In this document: positions 5,823 to 12,773 of the stretch, piece by piece
Numbering within the stretch: the stretch's first letter is position 1
Layout: each line of letters starts with the position of its first letter
Translations under genes and position numbers: made by a program
Notes under the pieces: model-generated
Seen by the model: the letters and a program-made list of their open reading frames with translations, nothing else
What the model was told of the DNA's origin: nothing
Database searches by the model: none
Assembly: GCA_903874585.1 (NCBI GenBank)
Contig: CAIQSY010000080.1
Coordinates: 1 to 12,773, forward strand
Source of the DNA: an uncultured Chlorobiaceae bacterium
Lineage (GTDB): Bacteria > Bacteroidota > Chlorobiia > Chlorobiales > Chlorobiaceae
Length of the DNA stretch: 12,773 nucleotides
Reading direction: 5' to 3'

Positions 5823-5915
5823 TTTTTATTGGAAGTAAGGGGATTAAGCATTACCTTAACGTCCACATAAGACGCGGTCTATGTTTTCGTTCTTTTTCAT
5901 CGAATAAACCATTGT

Positions 5916-6581
5916 ATGAACACTATGTTTTTGTATTCATCCATGACCAAAAAAGTTCTTATGGCGCTTGCCGGACTTTTTCTGGTTAGCTTTTTATGCG
6001 TACATCTTGGAATTAACCTGATGTTGCTGAGAAATGATGGGGGGCGTGCATTCACGGAAGCAGCAACTTTCATGGGCACCAATCCAGTCATCAAAGTATT
6101 TGAGATTGTGCTTTTTGCCGGTTTTTTGCTCCATATAATTTTTGGTATGCTGGTTTCAGGCCAGAACAAGGCAGCTCGTCCTTCCCCTTATTCGGTCGGT
6201 AATAGTTCGGATGCCGCACCGTTTTCCAAGTATATGCTTCATACAGGTATTATTGTTTTCATCTTCCTGCTCCTCCATTTCTTTGATTTTTACTTTATAA
6301 AAATAGGTATTGTGGCGCCACCAGCCGGTATTGCAACCCACGATTTCTACCACCGAACACTACTTCTCTTTTCAACTCCCGGGTATTCACTTCTCTATAT
6401 CTTCTGCTTCGTCGCTCTCGGTATTCATCTTAACCACGCCATTCAATCAGCATTTCAGACGCTTGGTTTGAACCATAGCAAGTATATGGATGCGGTTAAA
6501 GTTATCGGTTCGGCATTCTCTGTTCTTATTGCAGTTGGTTTCAGCCTTGTTCCGATATTCATTCTTTTTTTCCGTCAATAA
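5916..6581 (+). CDS. sdhC: Succinate dehydrogenase/fumarate reductase cytochrome b subunit
   Basis: Membrane anchor of a type-B succinate:quinone oxidoreductase, 221 residues, with five predicted membrane helices at about 12-35, 60-80, 105-128, 152-176 and 195-218. Histidines at 30, 73, 121 and 171 (or 174) lie in helices 1, 2, 3 and 4. This matches the four heme ligands of single-subunit di-heme b anchors such as that of Wolinella, so it should carry two hemes b and the menaquinone site. TKKVLMALAGLFLVSFLCVH resembles the Bacteroidetes/Chlorobi form, and YHRTLLLFSTPGYSLLYIF and HLNHAIQSAFQTLG are also conserved. ATGs at 5916, 5925 and 5943 are all possible starts and none has a clear ribosome binding site. 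5925 fits homologues best because it leaves only a few residues before helix 1. First gene of sdhCAB. Confidence 0.92.
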   Translation: MNTMFLYSSMTKKVLMALAGLFLVSFLCVHLGINLMLLRNDGGRAFTEAATFMGTNPVIKVFEIVLFAGFLLHIIFGMLVSGQNKAARPSPYSVGNSSDAAPFSKYMLHTGIIVFIFLLLHFFDFYFIKIGIVAPPAGIATHDFYHRTLLLFSTPGYSLLYIFCFVALGIHLNHAIQSAFQTLGLNHSKYMDAVKVIGSAFSVLIAVGFSLVPIFILFFRQ

Positions 6582-6625
6582 GTGTAGTTGCTTGTAATAC
6601 GAAAAAACATTTATAACCGTTTTCA

Positions 6626-8566
6626 ATGACACGCCTCAACGCCAGAATCCCGGAAGGGCCGGTGGCAAACAAGTGGACCAGCTATAAATCTGCCTGCAAG
6701 CTGGTAAATCCCAACAACAAACGGAAACTTGACATTATTGTAGTAGGTACCGGGCTTGCCGGCGCCTCTGCTGCGGCATCGCTCGGGGAGCTTGGTTACA
6801 AGGTCAAGGTCTTCTGTTACCAGGATAGCCCTCGTCGTGCCCACAGTATTGCTGCACAAGGAGGAATAAACGCAGCCAAAAATTATCCAAACGACGGCGA
6901 TAGCGCGTTTCGGCTTTTTTATGATACGATCAAAGGCGGAGATTACCGCGCGCGTGAAGCTAACGTCTATAGGCTTGCTCAAGTCAGCAATCAGATTATT
7001 GATCTTTGTGTTGCACAAGGTGTACCGTTTGCTCGCGAATATGGTGGGTTGCTTGCCAATCGTTCATTCGGCGGTGCGCAGGTATCAAGAACCTTCTATG
7101 CCAGAGGCCAAACCGGCCAGCAATTGCTGCTCGGCGCCTACAGTGCACTGAGCCGCCAGATTGCGTTGGGAAATGTAACGCTTTTCAATCGCCGTGATGT
7201 GCTTGACACGGTACTTGTTGACGGAAAGGCACGCGGCATCATAGCTCGGAACCTTGTTACGGGGGAAATAGAACGCCATGCCGCTCACGCCGTAGTGCTT
7301 GCGAGTGGCGGTTACGGCAATGTGTTTTTCCTCTCCACCAACGCCATGGGTTCCAACGTGACGCCAGCTTGGAGCGCCTATAAAAAAGGGGCAATGTTTG
7401 CAAACCCCTCTTTCACTCAGATTCATCCCACCTGTATTCCGGTGCATGGCGATGCGCAGTCAAAGCTTACCCTGATGAGTGAAAGCTTGCGCAACGATGG
7501 CAGAATATGGGTTCCTCGCAAGATGGCTGACGTTGAAAAGTTGAGAACTCAATCAATCAAGCCTTCCGATATCCCAGAAGAGGATCGCGACTACTATCTG
7601 GAACGCCGCTATCCCGCTTTTGGCAATCTTGTGCCGAGAGATGTGGCATCACGGGCAGCCAAAGAGCGTTGCGATGCGGGCTTCGGTGTTGGAAGAACCG
7701 GTGTCGCAGTGTTTCTTGACTTTGCCGATGCCATCAAGCGCAAAGGGCATGACACCATTGACGCATTGTACGGCAACCTCTTTCAGATGTACGAACAGAT
7801 TGTCGCTGAGAATCCTTATGAAACACCGATGATGATCTATCCTGCAGTCCACTATACCATGGGTGGTCTCTGGGTTGATTATGATCTCATGACGACGGTT
7901 CCAGGTCTTTTTGCTCTTGGTGAGTGTAATTTCTCTGACCATGGTGCAAACCGACTTGGCGCTTCGGCGCTTATGCAGGGGCTTGCCGACGGCTATTTCA
8001 TTCTTCCCTATACAATAGGCAACTATCTTGCGGCCGAAATTCATACACCTCGTTTCAATCCTGACGCTTCCGAGTTTACTCTTGCGGCACAAAGTGTTAC
8101 CGACCGCCTGAAGCAAATGAAGAGTTGTGGCGGCAAAGAGTCGGTTGATACTTTCCATCGTCGTCTTGGTAAAATCATGTGGGAGTATTGCGGCATGGCG
8201 CGTAACGATGCAGGACTAACCGAAGCGCTCTACCAGATTACGGAGTTGCGCCACGAATATGCGCGTGGGGTAAACATTCCCGGCGGACTGGACGAATACA
8301 ATCCGGAACTGGAAAAAGCGTGCAGAGTTGCTGATTTTATTGAGCTTGGCGAACTTATGGTGCGCGATGCGCAACAACGAAAAGAGTCGTGCGGAGGACA
8401 TTTCAGGGAGGAGTACCAGACCAGTGAGGGGGAAGCGTTGCGCAATGACGAACGGTTCGCCTTTGTGGGCGCATGGGAATACAAAGGCCGTGAGATTGCG
8501 GCAAGCCTCCATCGTGAGGAACTTCAATTCAACGAGATTAAGCTCTCCCAGCGGAGCTATAAATAA
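6626..8566 (+). CDS. sdhA: Succinate dehydrogenase/fumarate reductase flavoprotein subunit
   Basis: Catalytic subunit, 646 residues, interconverting fumarate and succinate at covalently bound FAD on the cytoplasmic face of the membrane. The N-terminal IPEGPVANKWTSYK and KLVNPNNKRKLD (8-36) are typical of the Bacteroidetes/Chlorobi type. The FAD-binding fold is VVGTGLAGASAAASLGELGY (39-58). RRAHSIAAQGGINAAKN (70-86) contains His73, the 8-alpha-histidyl FAD ligand. HPTCIPVHGD and GECNFSDHGANRLGASALMQG are conserved substrate and capping-domain motifs. In a green sulfur bacterium the physiological direction is expected to be fumarate reduction in the reductive TCA cycle, using menaquinol. It starts 44 bases after sdhC without a clear Shine-Dalgarno, and sdhB follows after 8 bases. 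Confidence 0.97.
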   Translation: MTRLNARIPEGPVANKWTSYKSACKLVNPNNKRKLDIIVVGTGLAGASAAASLGELGYKVKVFCYQDSPRRAHSIAAQGGINAAKNYPNDGDSAFRLFYDTIKGGDYRAREANVYRLAQVSNQIIDLCVAQGVPFAREYGGLLANRSFGGAQVSRTFYARGQTGQQLLLGAYSALSRQIALGNVTLFNRRDVLDTVLVDGKARGIIARNLVTGEIERHAAHAVVLASGGYGNVFFLSTNAMGSNVTPAWSAYKKGAMFANPSFTQIHPTCIPVHGDAQSKLTLMSESLRNDGRIWVPRKMADVEKLRTQSIKPSDIPEEDRDYYLERRYPAFGNLVPRDVASRAAKERCDAGFGVGRTGVAVFLDFADAIKRKGHDTIDALYGNLFQMYEQIVAENPYETPMMIYPAVHYTMGGLWVDYDLMTTVPGLFALGECNFSDHGANRLGASALMQGLADGYFILPYTIGNYLAAEIHTPRFNPDASEFTLAAQSVTDRLKQMKSCGGKESVDTFHRRLGKIMWEYCGMARNDAGLTEALYQITELRHEYARGVNIPGGLDEYNPELEKACRVADFIELGELMVRDAQQRKESCGGHFREEYQTSEGEALRNDERFAFVGAWEYKGREIAASLHREELQFNEIKLSQRSYK

Positions 8567-8574
8567 CTGTTATT

Positions 8575-9348
8575 ATGAACTTTAAGCTGAAAATCTGGCG
8601 ACAGAAAAAAGCTGCTGCCAAAGGTGAGATGGTCACCTATGCTGTTTCAGAAATATCATCTGACAGCTCATTTTTTGAAATGCTTGATGCTCTGAATCAA
8701 CAACTCATCACGACTGGTGGTGAACCTGTTGCCTTTGATCACGACTGTCGCGAGGGTATTTGCGGGACGTGCAGCCTGTATATTAACGGGCGTCCACACG
8801 GGCCGCTCAAGGGCGTGACGACGTGCCAGCTCCACATGCGCTCGTTTAAGGATGGCGATACTATTCATATTGAGCCGTGGCGTGCCAAAGCGTTTCCTAT
8901 CATCAGAGATCTTATTGTTGATCGGAGTTCTCTCGACAAAATTATTCAGGCGGGTGGCTATGTCTCGGTCAATACAGGCGGAGTGCCGGATGCCAATACC
9001 ATTCCGGTACCTAAAGAGAAATCAGAAGCTGCTATGGATGCGGCAGCATGTATAGGGTGCGGCGCTTGCGTAGCAGCCTGTTCCAATGCAGCAGCAATGC
9101 TCTTTATCGGGGCAAAAGTGTCGCATCTGGCACTGCTGCCACAAGGAAAAGTAGAGGCAGCTAAACGGGTGCAAAAAATGGTGGCTTGTATGGATGAGCT
9201 TGGGTTTGGCAACTGCAGCAACACCTACGCATGTGAAGCTGAATGCCCGAAAGGAATTTCTGTAACCAATATAGCGCGCATGAATCGGCAGTTTATCGGA
9301 GCAAAACTTTTTTCAGAGAGAGAGAAAATTGTCAGAGTTTCATTATAA
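8575..9348 (+). CDS. sdhB: Succinate dehydrogenase/fumarate reductase iron-sulfur subunit
   Basis: Electron-transfer subunit, 257 residues, linking SdhA flavin to the SdhC hemes. A plant-type ferredoxin domain holds the [2Fe-2S] cluster with Cys58, 63, 66 (CREGICGTC) and Cys84. The C-terminal domain has CIGCGAC (159-165) with Cys224 for [4Fe-4S], and Cys169, 214 and 220 for [3Fe-4S]. The C-x2-C-x2-C-x3-C opening and the C-x5-C-x3-CP closing spacing match the E. coli enzyme exactly. Position 162 is Cys rather than the Asp/Ser seen in some homologues. All three clusters should therefore assemble. Last gene of sdhCAB. No convincing terminator follows within the next 160 bases, so some transcripts may continue into the csmB-like gene. 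Confidence 0.97.
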   Translation: MNFKLKIWRQKKAAAKGEMVTYAVSEISSDSSFFEMLDALNQQLITTGGEPVAFDHDCREGICGTCSLYINGRPHGPLKGVTTCQLHMRSFKDGDTIHIEPWRAKAFPIIRDLIVDRSSLDKIIQAGGYVSVNTGGVPDANTIPVPKEKSEAAMDAAACIGCGACVAACSNAAAMLFIGAKVSHLALLPQGKVEAAKRVQKMVACMDELGFGNCSNTYACEAECPKGISVTNIARMNRQFIGAKLFSEREKIVRVSL

Positions 9349-9515
9349 AGCGATTTATGTATGGTGTGAAAGAGGGTTTCCATTCGTTTGTAACTTTTTT
9401 TCTATTTGTTCTACAGGTTGAAATGTTTTAACTTATATACATTACTGGAAACTTTTCTCCGGAGCGTAGTATTGCAACAACAATCTCTCTCCATAACCTC
9501 AAAACAATAACAAAC
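9349..9515 (+). promoter_or_regulatory. Leader region of the csmB-like gene
   Basis: This 167-base gap must hold the expression signals of a normally very abundant chlorosome protein. A TTGAAA (9418-9423) and a TATATA/TATACA stretch (9434-9441) are visible, but no pair has standard spacing, so the promoter is unresolved. GTTTCC (9376-9381) can pair with GGAAAC (9447-9452), and CTCCGGAG (9457-9464) is a small palindrome. The last 35 bases before the ATG are A/C-rich with no Shine-Dalgarno. Confidence 0.35.
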
Positions 9516-9740
9516 ATGTCAAACGGAACAAACGATCTTTCAGGCGCTATCAGCAACCTTATCGACACCATGGGTAAGCTTGCCCAGCAGCAGGTTGAGC
9601 TGATCAACACTGGAATTAAAACAGCTTCACAGATGGTTGAGCCACTGACCAAAACCGCTACCGATCTTCTTGGTAACGTTGTCAGCACCATGAACCAGGT
9701 GTTGCAGAGCATCTCTTCAGCGATTGCCCCTAAAAAGTAA
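9516..9740 (+). CDS. csmB: Chlorosome envelope protein, CsmB/CsmF family
   Basis: A 74-residue protein of the chlorosome monolayer envelope that surrounds the bacteriochlorophyll aggregates in green sulfur bacteria. It opens MSNGTNDLSGAI and closes VLQSISSAIAPKK, with EPLTKTATDLLGNV in the middle. These I recognise as the CsmB/CsmF pattern (length about 75, conserved ATDL and SAIAPKK end). It is almost entirely amphipathic helix with small and hydrophobic residues (about 8-40 and 42-70) and a basic tail, fitting a peripheral envelope protein rather than a membrane-spanning one. CsmB is more likely than CsmF on the MSNGTN start, but the two are paralogues and a database comparison would decide. 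Monocistronic or a tail of sdhCAB; it ends at a strong terminator. Confidence 0.85.
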   Translation: MSNGTNDLSGAISNLIDTMGKLAQQQVELINTGIKTASQMVEPLTKTATDLLGNVVSTMNQVLQSISSAIAPKK

Positions 9741-9758
9741 GTGCTGATTGTTCTCTTT

Positions 9759-9799
9759 AAAGCACCTTCTACGTTTATCGTACAAGGTGCTTTTTTTTT
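9759..9799 (+). terminator. Strong intrinsic terminator after the csmB-like gene
   Basis: AAAGCACCTT (9759-9768) pairs perfectly with AAGGTGCTTT (9784-9793). After one C/C mismatch the stem continues with TACG (9770-9773) and CGTA (9779-9782) around a 5-base loop. A run of nine T (9791-9799) completes a textbook rho-independent terminator. GTGCT at 9741-9745, just after the stop codon, could compete for the AGCAC of the left arm. Confidence 0.92.
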
Positions 9800-9863
9800 G
9801 TTCCCATTTTCTTGTGATTCGAGTTTTCTTGTTTGTTCGTACCTCTTTTGAAAACCTCAGTGT

Positions 9864-10871
9864 ATGGCTATCCAGCAGCATATTATCACGCTTTATACCT
9901 CTTTTTTTCATAGCGAACCGCTATCGGTTATCAAAATTCAGGGCGATGCGTCCAGCCGCCAATATTTTCGGATGACTGGTGCTGCAGGTTCTTTCATTGC
10001 CTGTTACGATCCTGCATTTTCAGGCGCAACTGCGGAGCCGTACAATTTTCTGGTGATGCGGAAGTTATTATCTGACAACAATATCCCTGTGCCAGCGATT
10101 ATCACCGTTGATGAACAGAACGGTTTACTGTTGCTTGAGGATTGTGGCGATCTGCTGTTGCAAAACGTTTTCGGGACGGCTGATGAGCCGACGATTCCTG
10201 ACCGTTATCGTGAAATTCTTGATCTTCTTGTACAATTGCAGTCCATTCGTGGCGATGAAAAAACGCTACCATTTTGTTTGAGCTTTGACACGGAAAAGCT
10301 GATGTTTGAGTTTGATTTTTTTATCGAGCACGCTTTGCAGAACTATTTTGCTCCATGCTTCAACCAAAGCAGCATAACCGCTTTGCGATGTGAGTTTGAA
10401 GCCATTGCCAAGATTCTCGTTCAGCCTCGCCATTTTGTGCTGAATCATCGCGATTTTCACAGCCGCAATATTTTGATTCATCAGAACAAGCCGATTATTA
10501 TTGATTTTCAGGATGCGCGTATGGGCTTGCCGCAGTACGATGCGGTTTCGCTTATAAAGGACTCTTATGTTAAATTGGAAAACACGTTAGCCGAAGAGCT
10601 GAAGACATGTCACTACAACGCTTTATGTCGTCGCAATATCAGCACAATGAGTTTCGACGAGTATCTTTACTTTTTTGATATCATGGCATTTCAGCGAAAC
10701 ATCAAAGCCATTGGCACGTTCTGCTATCAAACGACCGTGAAAAAGAACAGCACGTTTGAGCACTCCATTGCGCCAACGCTTGCGTATCTGCCCGATTACA
10801 TTGCAGCACAATCTGAGCTGAAGGTAGCCGGCAAGCTTTTGCAGCCACTGCTTGATGGAGTTGTAGCATGA
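9864..10871 (+). CDS. AmgK-like sugar-1-kinase (aminoglycoside phosphotransferase fold)
   Basis: A 335-residue kinase of the aminoglycoside phosphotransferase family, closest in motif pattern to AmgK, the anomeric kinase that converts MurNAc (and GlcNAc) to the alpha-1-phosphate with ATP in the cytoplasm. GDASSRQYFRM at 28-38 matches the AmgK N-lobe signature. LLLLEDCGDLLLQ (88-100) is the hinge region. HRDFHSRN (195-202) is the catalytic loop with Asp197, and IIDFQDARMGLPQYDAVSLIKD (212-233) holds the metal-binding Asp214. The DFQDA-x-G sequence is typical of AmgK-like enzymes rather than antibiotic-resistance kinases. The stop overlaps the next start by 4 bases (ATGA at 10868), and the partner is a MurU-like nucleotidyltransferase, the usual AmgK partner. 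There is no clear Shine-Dalgarno. The exact sugar is not proven by sequence. Confidence 0.85.
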   Translation: MAIQQHIITLYTSFFHSEPLSVIKIQGDASSRQYFRMTGAAGSFIACYDPAFSGATAEPYNFLVMRKLLSDNNIPVPAIITVDEQNGLLLLEDCGDLLLQNVFGTADEPTIPDRYREILDLLVQLQSIRGDEKTLPFCLSFDTEKLMFEFDFFIEHALQNYFAPCFNQSSITALRCEFEAIAKILVQPRHFVLNHRDFHSRNILIHQNKPIIIDFQDARMGLPQYDAVSLIKDSYVKLENTLAEELKTCHYNALCRRNISTMSFDEYLYFFDIMAFQRNIKAIGTFCYQTTVKKNSTFEHSIAPTLAYLPDYIAAQSELKVAGKLLQPLLDGVVA

Positions 10872-11827
10872 AAGCGTTTGTGCTTGCCGCTGGACTTGGC
10901 ACTCGTCTTCGTCCACTGACTGAGCATCTCCCAAAGCCACTGATTCCTGTGCTCAATATTCCCAGCCTTTTCTATACCATTTCGTTGCTGAAACAGGCGG
11001 GCATCAGCGAGATTATCTGCAATATTCACCATCACGCTGAAGTAATACAACAGGTTATCGAAGCGAGTACTCTACCGGACGTGCATATCACCTTCTCCGA
11101 AGAGCCGGTGATTCTTGGCACGGGAGGCGGGTTGAAAAAATGCGAGGCGCTGCTTGGCGATGATGATTTTATTCTGGTCAACAGCGACATCATTACCAAT
11201 ATTGATTTTAGAGCGCTGGTGCGCCATCATCAGGCATCGGGTTTGCCGGGAACGTTGACGCTGTATGCTACACCAGACGCTGCTTCGATTGGCAGTGTTG
11301 GGGTTGATGGTGGTCTGATAAAAGATTTTGCGAATCGGCGACATACGGGTTTGCTCTCTTCATTTATCTACACCGGCACAGCCGTTCTTAGTCCAGAAAT
11401 TTTTCGTTTTATGACAGCGGAGTATTCGAGCATTGTTGATACAGGATTTACAGGACTTATTGATAACGGTGGGCTTGGCTGCTATGAACATAAGGGGTTG
11501 TGGATGGATATTGGCACCATGCAAAGCTACTGGCAGGCGAATCTTGATGCCACTAGCAACATCCATTCGCTTGCTCTGCCAATGATGCAGACTCTGGGAT
11601 TAGCGCCGCATAACATTTCATCGGAGGCAAGTATCAGCGCCGATGCAGAGATTTCAAATTCTGTTATTGGGAAAGGGTGCCGCATCGGAGCGCACTGTAT
11701 CATCAAGAATTCAGTGCTGTTGCCGAATGTTGCGGTACCTTCGAGAAGCGTGCTTTGTAACGCTATTGTTGATCCGTACAGTATAACCATCATGGAAGAG
11801 CCAACACAAAACCGTAACAACGTATGA
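10868..11827 (+). CDS. MurU-like sugar-1-phosphate nucleotidyltransferase with beta-helix tail
   Basis: A 319-residue nucleotidyltransferase that would join a sugar-1-phosphate to an NTP (MurNAc-1-P plus UTP in MurU). The GT-A-like domain opens with LAAGLGTRLRPLTEHLPKP (6-24), the pyrophosphorylase signature. It continues with Lys23, GTGGGLKKCEALL (84-96), the metal-binding VNSDI (104-108) and GLWMDIGT (210-217). From about 250 to 302, SSEASISADAEISNSVIGKG and the following repeats read as hexapeptide left-handed beta-helix coils. Classical MurU is about 225 residues and lacks such a tail, so a GlmU/RmlA-long/GDP-mannose-pyrophosphorylase-like architecture is the alternative. Position between an AmgK-like kinase and a NamZ-like muramidase, with ATGA overlaps on both sides, favours a MurNAc-recycling role. 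GGAG lies 11 bases upstream of the start. Confidence 0.85.
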   Translation: MKAFVLAAGLGTRLRPLTEHLPKPLIPVLNIPSLFYTISLLKQAGISEIICNIHHHAEVIQQVIEASTLPDVHITFSEEPVILGTGGGLKKCEALLGDDDFILVNSDIITNIDFRALVRHHQASGLPGTLTLYATPDAASIGSVGVDGGLIKDFANRRHTGLLSSFIYTGTAVLSPEIFRFMTAEYSSIVDTGFTGLIDNGGLGCYEHKGLWMDIGTMQSYWQANLDATSNIHSLALPMMQTLGLAPHNISSEASISADAEISNSVIGKGCRIGAHCIIKNSVLLPNVAVPSRSVLCNAIVDPYSITIMEEPTQNRNNV

Positions 11828-12773
11828 TTGCAACAGGTCTCGATCTCTTGCTCCAGAATACGGAGAGTCTTAAACGTCGGAACATCGGGTTAATTGTTAA
11901 TCAAACCTCAGTCAATCGCGATCTTAAATACTCATGGAACGTGCTGAAAGCGAGAGGCTTGCACATCCAACGTATCTTCTCTCCTGAACACGGTCTTTTT
12001 GCGACGGAGCAGGATCAAATTGCCGTAAGCTATCAGCCGGAGCTTGATTGTGAAATTGTCAGTCTCTATGGCGACTCGGCAGCAACGCTTATTCCCGATC
12101 TCTCTCTGGTTGATGATCTTGATCTTATCATTTTTGATATTCAGGATGTCGGCGCACGTTATTACACGTATATCAACACATTAGCGCTTTTTATGGAGGC
12201 ACTCTCTGGTCGGGATATTGAAATTCTCGTGCTCGACCGCCCTAATCCGCTTGGCGGTGAGCTTGTTGAGGGTCCACAACTTCAGCCAGCATTCGGCTCA
12301 TTTGTCGGTGTTTTTCCTGTTCCCGTGCGTCACGGCATGACGGCTGGCGAGTTAGCAATCTTCTATCGCAACAGCAAAAAGCTTGATCTCAATCTCAACG
12401 TTGTTGCTCTGCAAGGGTGGCAGCGCTCAATGCTTTTCCCTGAAACCGGACTCCCGTGGATTCCACCTTCTCCGAATATGCCGACCTTTGCGACCGCTGA
12501 AGTCTATCCCGGCATGTGCCTTTTTGAGGGTCTTAACGTCTCCGAAGGACGAGGCTCAACAACGCCGTTTCAGCTTTCCGGCGCACCATTTATCCAGCCG
12601 TATGAATTTGCTGAACGCTGTGCATCGTACCGGCTCGAAGGTGTTCATTTCCGGCCGGTCTGGTTCAAACCAACCTTTCACAAGTTTTCTGGTGAAGTTT
12701 TTGGCGGCATCTGGCAGCAGGTGAGCGACCATGCTCGTTATCGCTCATTTGCTACAGCGGTTGCAATGACTGC
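11824..12773 (+). CDS. DUF1343 / NamZ-like exo-beta-N-acetylmuramidase, N-terminal part (runs off the right edge)
   Basis: The first 316 residues of a protein of the DUF1343 (YbbC) family, whose Bacillus subtilis member NamZ removes MurNAc from the non-reducing ends of peptidoglycan fragments. Family landmarks appear in order: IGLIVNQTSV (21-30), FSPEHGLFA (52-60), FDIQDVGARYYTYINTL (104-120), LDRPNPLGG (137-145), VRHGMTAGELA (168-178), SPNMPT (216-221) and YPGMCLFEGLNVSEGRG (228-244). Glu55 of the EHG motif and the Glu residues of FEG and SEG are good catalytic candidates. The ATG overlaps the stop of the nucleotidyltransferase gene (ATGA). The protein begins MIATGLDLLLQNTESLKRR with no signal peptide, whereas NamZ of B. 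subtilis is secreted, so cytoplasmic action is inferred. The C-terminal end lies outside the window. Confidence 0.88.
   Translation, partial: MIATGLDLLLQNTESLKRRNIGLIVNQTSVNRDLKYSWNVLKARGLHIQRIFSPEHGLFATEQDQIAVSYQPELDCEIVSLYGDSAATLIPDLSLVDDLDLIIFDIQDVGARYYTYINTLALFMEALSGRDIEILVLDRPNPLGGELVEGPQLQPAFGSFVGVFPVPVRHGMTAGELAIFYRNSKKLDLNLNVVALQGWQRSMLFPETGLPWIPPSPNMPTFATAEVYPGMCLFEGLNVSEGRGSTTPFQLSGAPFIQPYEFAERCASYRLEGVHFRPVWFKPTFHKFSGEVFGGIWQQVSDHARYRSFATAVAMT

Noticed and set aside
7649..8158. 169-residue minus-strand open frame within sdhA
   Set aside because: Antisense to a highly conserved coding region, with no start signal and no family resemblance.
9864..10871. Aminoglycoside antibiotic-resistance kinase
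   Set aside because: The fold is shared, but GDASSRQYFR and DFQDARMG, and the adjoining nucleotidyltransferase, point to a cell-wall sugar kinase of AmgK type.
12383..12724. 113-residue plus-strand open frame at the right end
   Set aside because: Out of frame inside the NamZ-like gene, whose frame is open throughout and shows the family motifs.
1..12773. CRISPR array, insertion sequence, prophage or tRNA
   Set aside because: No regularly spaced repeats, transposase or integrase frames, or tRNA-like cloverleaf were found by eye on either strand.

Overview
The window looks like a chromosomal segment of a green sulfur bacterium (Chlorobi, Chlorobiaceae). The strongest marker is a 74-residue CsmB/CsmF-type chlorosome envelope protein at 9516-9740. 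A Bacteroidetes/Chlorobi-type sdhCAB set and a bacterial deoxyhypusine-synthase-like gene next to a small transaldolase agree with this. Base composition is moderate, mid-40s % GC by eye, which is on the low side for the group. Species cannot be fixed from the sequence alone. I see no mobile element, CRISPR array, tRNA or rRNA; this is dense, mostly housekeeping sequence.

Layout. Positions 1-2356 (minus strand) hold a tight operon trpS > HAD phosphatase/mutase > argS, with argS running off the left edge. TrpS has a four-cysteine set like the one that binds an iron-sulfur cluster in some TrpRS enzymes, and ArgS has a degenerate HIGH motif. Positions 2575-2676 (plus) hold the small bacterial SRP RNA, whose terminal stem runs straight into a T-tract. 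Positions 2716-4445 (plus) hold a deoxyhypusine-synthase-like enzyme followed by transaldolase. These converge on a short RlpA-like lipoprotein (4536-5060, minus). A cyclase/kynurenine-formamidase-family hydrolase is divergent from it (5169-5822, plus).

Positions 5916-9348 hold sdhC-sdhA-sdhB, the membrane di-heme cytochrome b, flavoprotein and iron-sulfur subunits. In a green sulfur bacterium this complex would work as fumarate reductase in the reductive TCA cycle. The csmB-like gene follows and ends at a textbook intrinsic terminator (9759-9799).

From 9864 to the right edge three genes are joined by 4-base ATGA overlaps: an AmgK-like sugar-1-kinase, a MurU-like nucleotidyltransferase with an added left-handed beta-helix tail, and a DUF1343/NamZ-like exo-N-acetylmuramidase with no visible signal peptide. 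Together they suggest a compact cell-wall-sugar salvage route: release MurNAc, phosphorylate it at C1, convert it to UDP-MurNAc. This is the most interesting part of the window. The component families are known; the coupling, the probable cytoplasmic location of the muramidase and the beta-helix tail are what deserve a second look.
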